Assembly: GCF_946480385.1 (NCBI RefSeq)
Contig: NZ_CAMLJP010000042.1
Span: forward strand, 1-46,688
Direction: 5' to 3'
Source: an uncultured Azospirillum sp.
GTDB lineage: Bacteria > Pseudomonadota > Alphaproteobacteria > Azospirillales > Azospirillaceae
Length of the DNA stretch: 46,688 bases
The notes beneath the pieces are model-generated. The model saw only the letters and a list, made by a program, of their open reading frames with translations, had not been told where the DNA came from and made no database searches. The translations under genes and the position numbers were made by a program. Positions 45,669 to 46,688 of this stretch are shown here, piece by piece; position 1 is the first letter of the stretch, and each line of letters starts with the position of its first letter.

Positions 45669-45943
45669 CATGTCAGGACCACGGGGTTTTCGCCCCGCGG
45701 CCTCCCACGCCCACATCTGCCGATCCGACGCTCTGTTCTTGAGCCGGGCCTGGTGGCTGGCGATCCGCTCCCGTGCGACCATGATCCGGACGCCCTGGCG
45801 CGCACCCGCCAAAGCGCCACCCGCTGCCCACCCGACGCGACCGCGTTGCGGCGTCCCCCGCCGCCAACCGCCGTCGGCCGGACCTTCTGGCACCTCCCAT
45901 CCCCAAGGCCACTCCCCCGCATGACGATTTCACAGGCAATCCG

Positions 45944-46688
45944 ATGCATCTCCAAGAGCTGAAGTGCAAAAGCCCCGCCGAACTGCTGGCGTTCGCGGAG
46001 GAGCTTCAGATCGAGAACGCGAGCACGCTGCGCAAGCAGGACATGATGTTCGCGATCCTGAAGCAACTGGCCGAAAACGACATTCCGATCTTCGGCGATG
46101 GCGTGCTGGAGGTGCTGCAGGACGGGTTCGGCTTCCTGCGCTCGCCGGAAGCCAATTATCTGCCGGGTCCCGACGACATCTATGTCAGTCCCAGCCAGGT
46201 GCGCCGCTTCGGCCTGCGCACCGGCGACACGGTGGAGGGGCAGATCCGCTCGCCCAAGGACGGTGAGCGCTATTTCGCCCTGCTGAAGGTCAACACGATC
46301 AATTTCGACACGCCGGACAAGGTCCGTCACCGCATCAACTTCGACAATTTGACGCCGCTCTATCCGGAAGAACGCATCCGGATGGAGGTCGAGGATCCGA
46401 CCAAGAAGAACCTCACCGGCCGCATCGTCGACCTGGTGGCGCCGCTCGGCAAGGGGCAGCGCGGGCTGATCGTGGCGCCGCCGCGCACCGGCAAGACGGT
46501 GATGCTGCAGAACATCGCCCACTCGGTCGCCACCAACCACCCCGAAGCCTATCTGATCGTCCTCTTGATCGACGAGCGTCCGGAAGAAGTGACGGACATG
46601 GCCCGCTCGGTCCGCGGCGAGGTCATCAGCTCCACCTTCGACGAGCCGGCGACCCGCCACGTCCAGGTCGCGGAAATGGTGATCGAAA
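45944..46688 (+). CDS. rho: Transcription termination factor Rho, 3' truncated by window edge
   Basis: RNA-dependent hexameric ATPase that ends transcription. The first 248 residues are present, starting [21 protein letters not shown]. They include the N-terminal Rho domain, the cold-shock-like RNA-binding domain ([22 protein letters not shown] at about 64-85) and Walker A APPRTGKT near 178-185, with [17 protein letters not shown] following. A weak CAGG precedes the ATG. The rest (about 170 residues) lies beyond the window. Rho near hemE-hemH is a conserved alphaproteobacterial arrangement. Confidence 0.97.
   Translation, partial: MHLQELKCKSPAELLAFAEELQIENASTLRKQDMMFAILKQLAENDIPIFGDGVLEVLQDGFGFLRSPEANYLPGPDDIYVSPSQVRRFGLRTGDTVEGQIRSPKDGERYFALLKVNTINFDTPDKVRHRINFDNLTPLYPEERIRMEVEDPTKKNLTGRIVDLVAPLGKGQRGLIVAPPRTGKTVMLQNIAHSVATNHPEAYLIVLLIDERPEEVTDMARSVRGEVISSTFDEPATRHVQVAEMVIE

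Larger units (their letters stand above)
45565..45943. other. 379-bp gap with hemJ terminator, rho promoter and long rho leader
   Basis: Contains a terminator hairpin, a TTGACT promoter and about 270 bases of untranslated leader before the rho ATG. A short open frame (45670-45924) in the leader has Arg/Pro-rich sequence and no recognisable family, so it is not called. Confidence 0.6.

Noticed and set aside
45670..45924. Possible leader peptide ORF before rho
   Set aside because: The ATG is at the predicted transcription start with no ribosome site, and the 84-residue product is Arg/Pro-rich with no family. I kept it only as part of the leader.

Overview
The window is GC-rich (roughly two-thirds G+C by eye), densely coding and free of insertion sequences, phage genes, tRNAs or CRISPR arrays. 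Gene content and order fit an alphaproteobacterium, and protein style plus GC-rich palindromic intergenic repeats point to Azospirillum or a close relative in Rhodospirillales (inference, no search was run). It is core chromosome around the replication origin.

Layout: 1-2562 dnaK (5' truncated) and dnaJ; 2777-3967 a membrane diguanylate cyclase, convergent with thpR; 4660-7642 a minus-strand esterase-FIST-aldo/keto reductase group, divergent from a YbbA/YbbP-type ABC exporter (7635-10948); 11095-11820 a Bax-inhibitor-1 family membrane protein; 11902-12630 a SAM hydrolase-like protein; 12799-19962 the phosphate regulon phoR-pstS-pstC-pstA-pstB-phoB with a Pho box before pstS and no phoU; 20137-21324 an XRE-cupin regulator and GNAT acetyltransferase; 21538-23802 malic enzyme; 24109-28529 MFS transporter, rph, rdgB, hemW, folA; 28554-34880 a long minus-strand run parB-parA-rsmG-mnmG-mnmE-ferredoxin-small DUF protein; 35064-38645 a YyaL-like protein, ogt and qor; 38681-42316 dnaQ-coaE-aroE-maf-ppsR on the minus strand; 42317-42784 the probable oriC; 42785-45564 hemE-hemH-hemJ; 45944-end rho (3' truncated).

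The most important element is the 468-bp gap between ppsR and hemE. It holds one perfect and five near-perfect DnaA boxes, an A+T-rich stretch, and a compact array of 12-bp and 15-bp repeats containing six GANTC (CcrM-type) sites in 60 bp. This is the position of the known Caulobacter/Rickettsia origin (hemE / RP001-like gene). Four parS palindromes lie within 20 kb on one side of it, next to parAB, so the window carries the origin and its segregation machinery together.

A second recurrent theme is a family of GC-rich palindromic repeats at four intergenic sites. Three form long inverted repeats of about 100-180 bp and one supplies the C-terminal codons and stop region of phoR.
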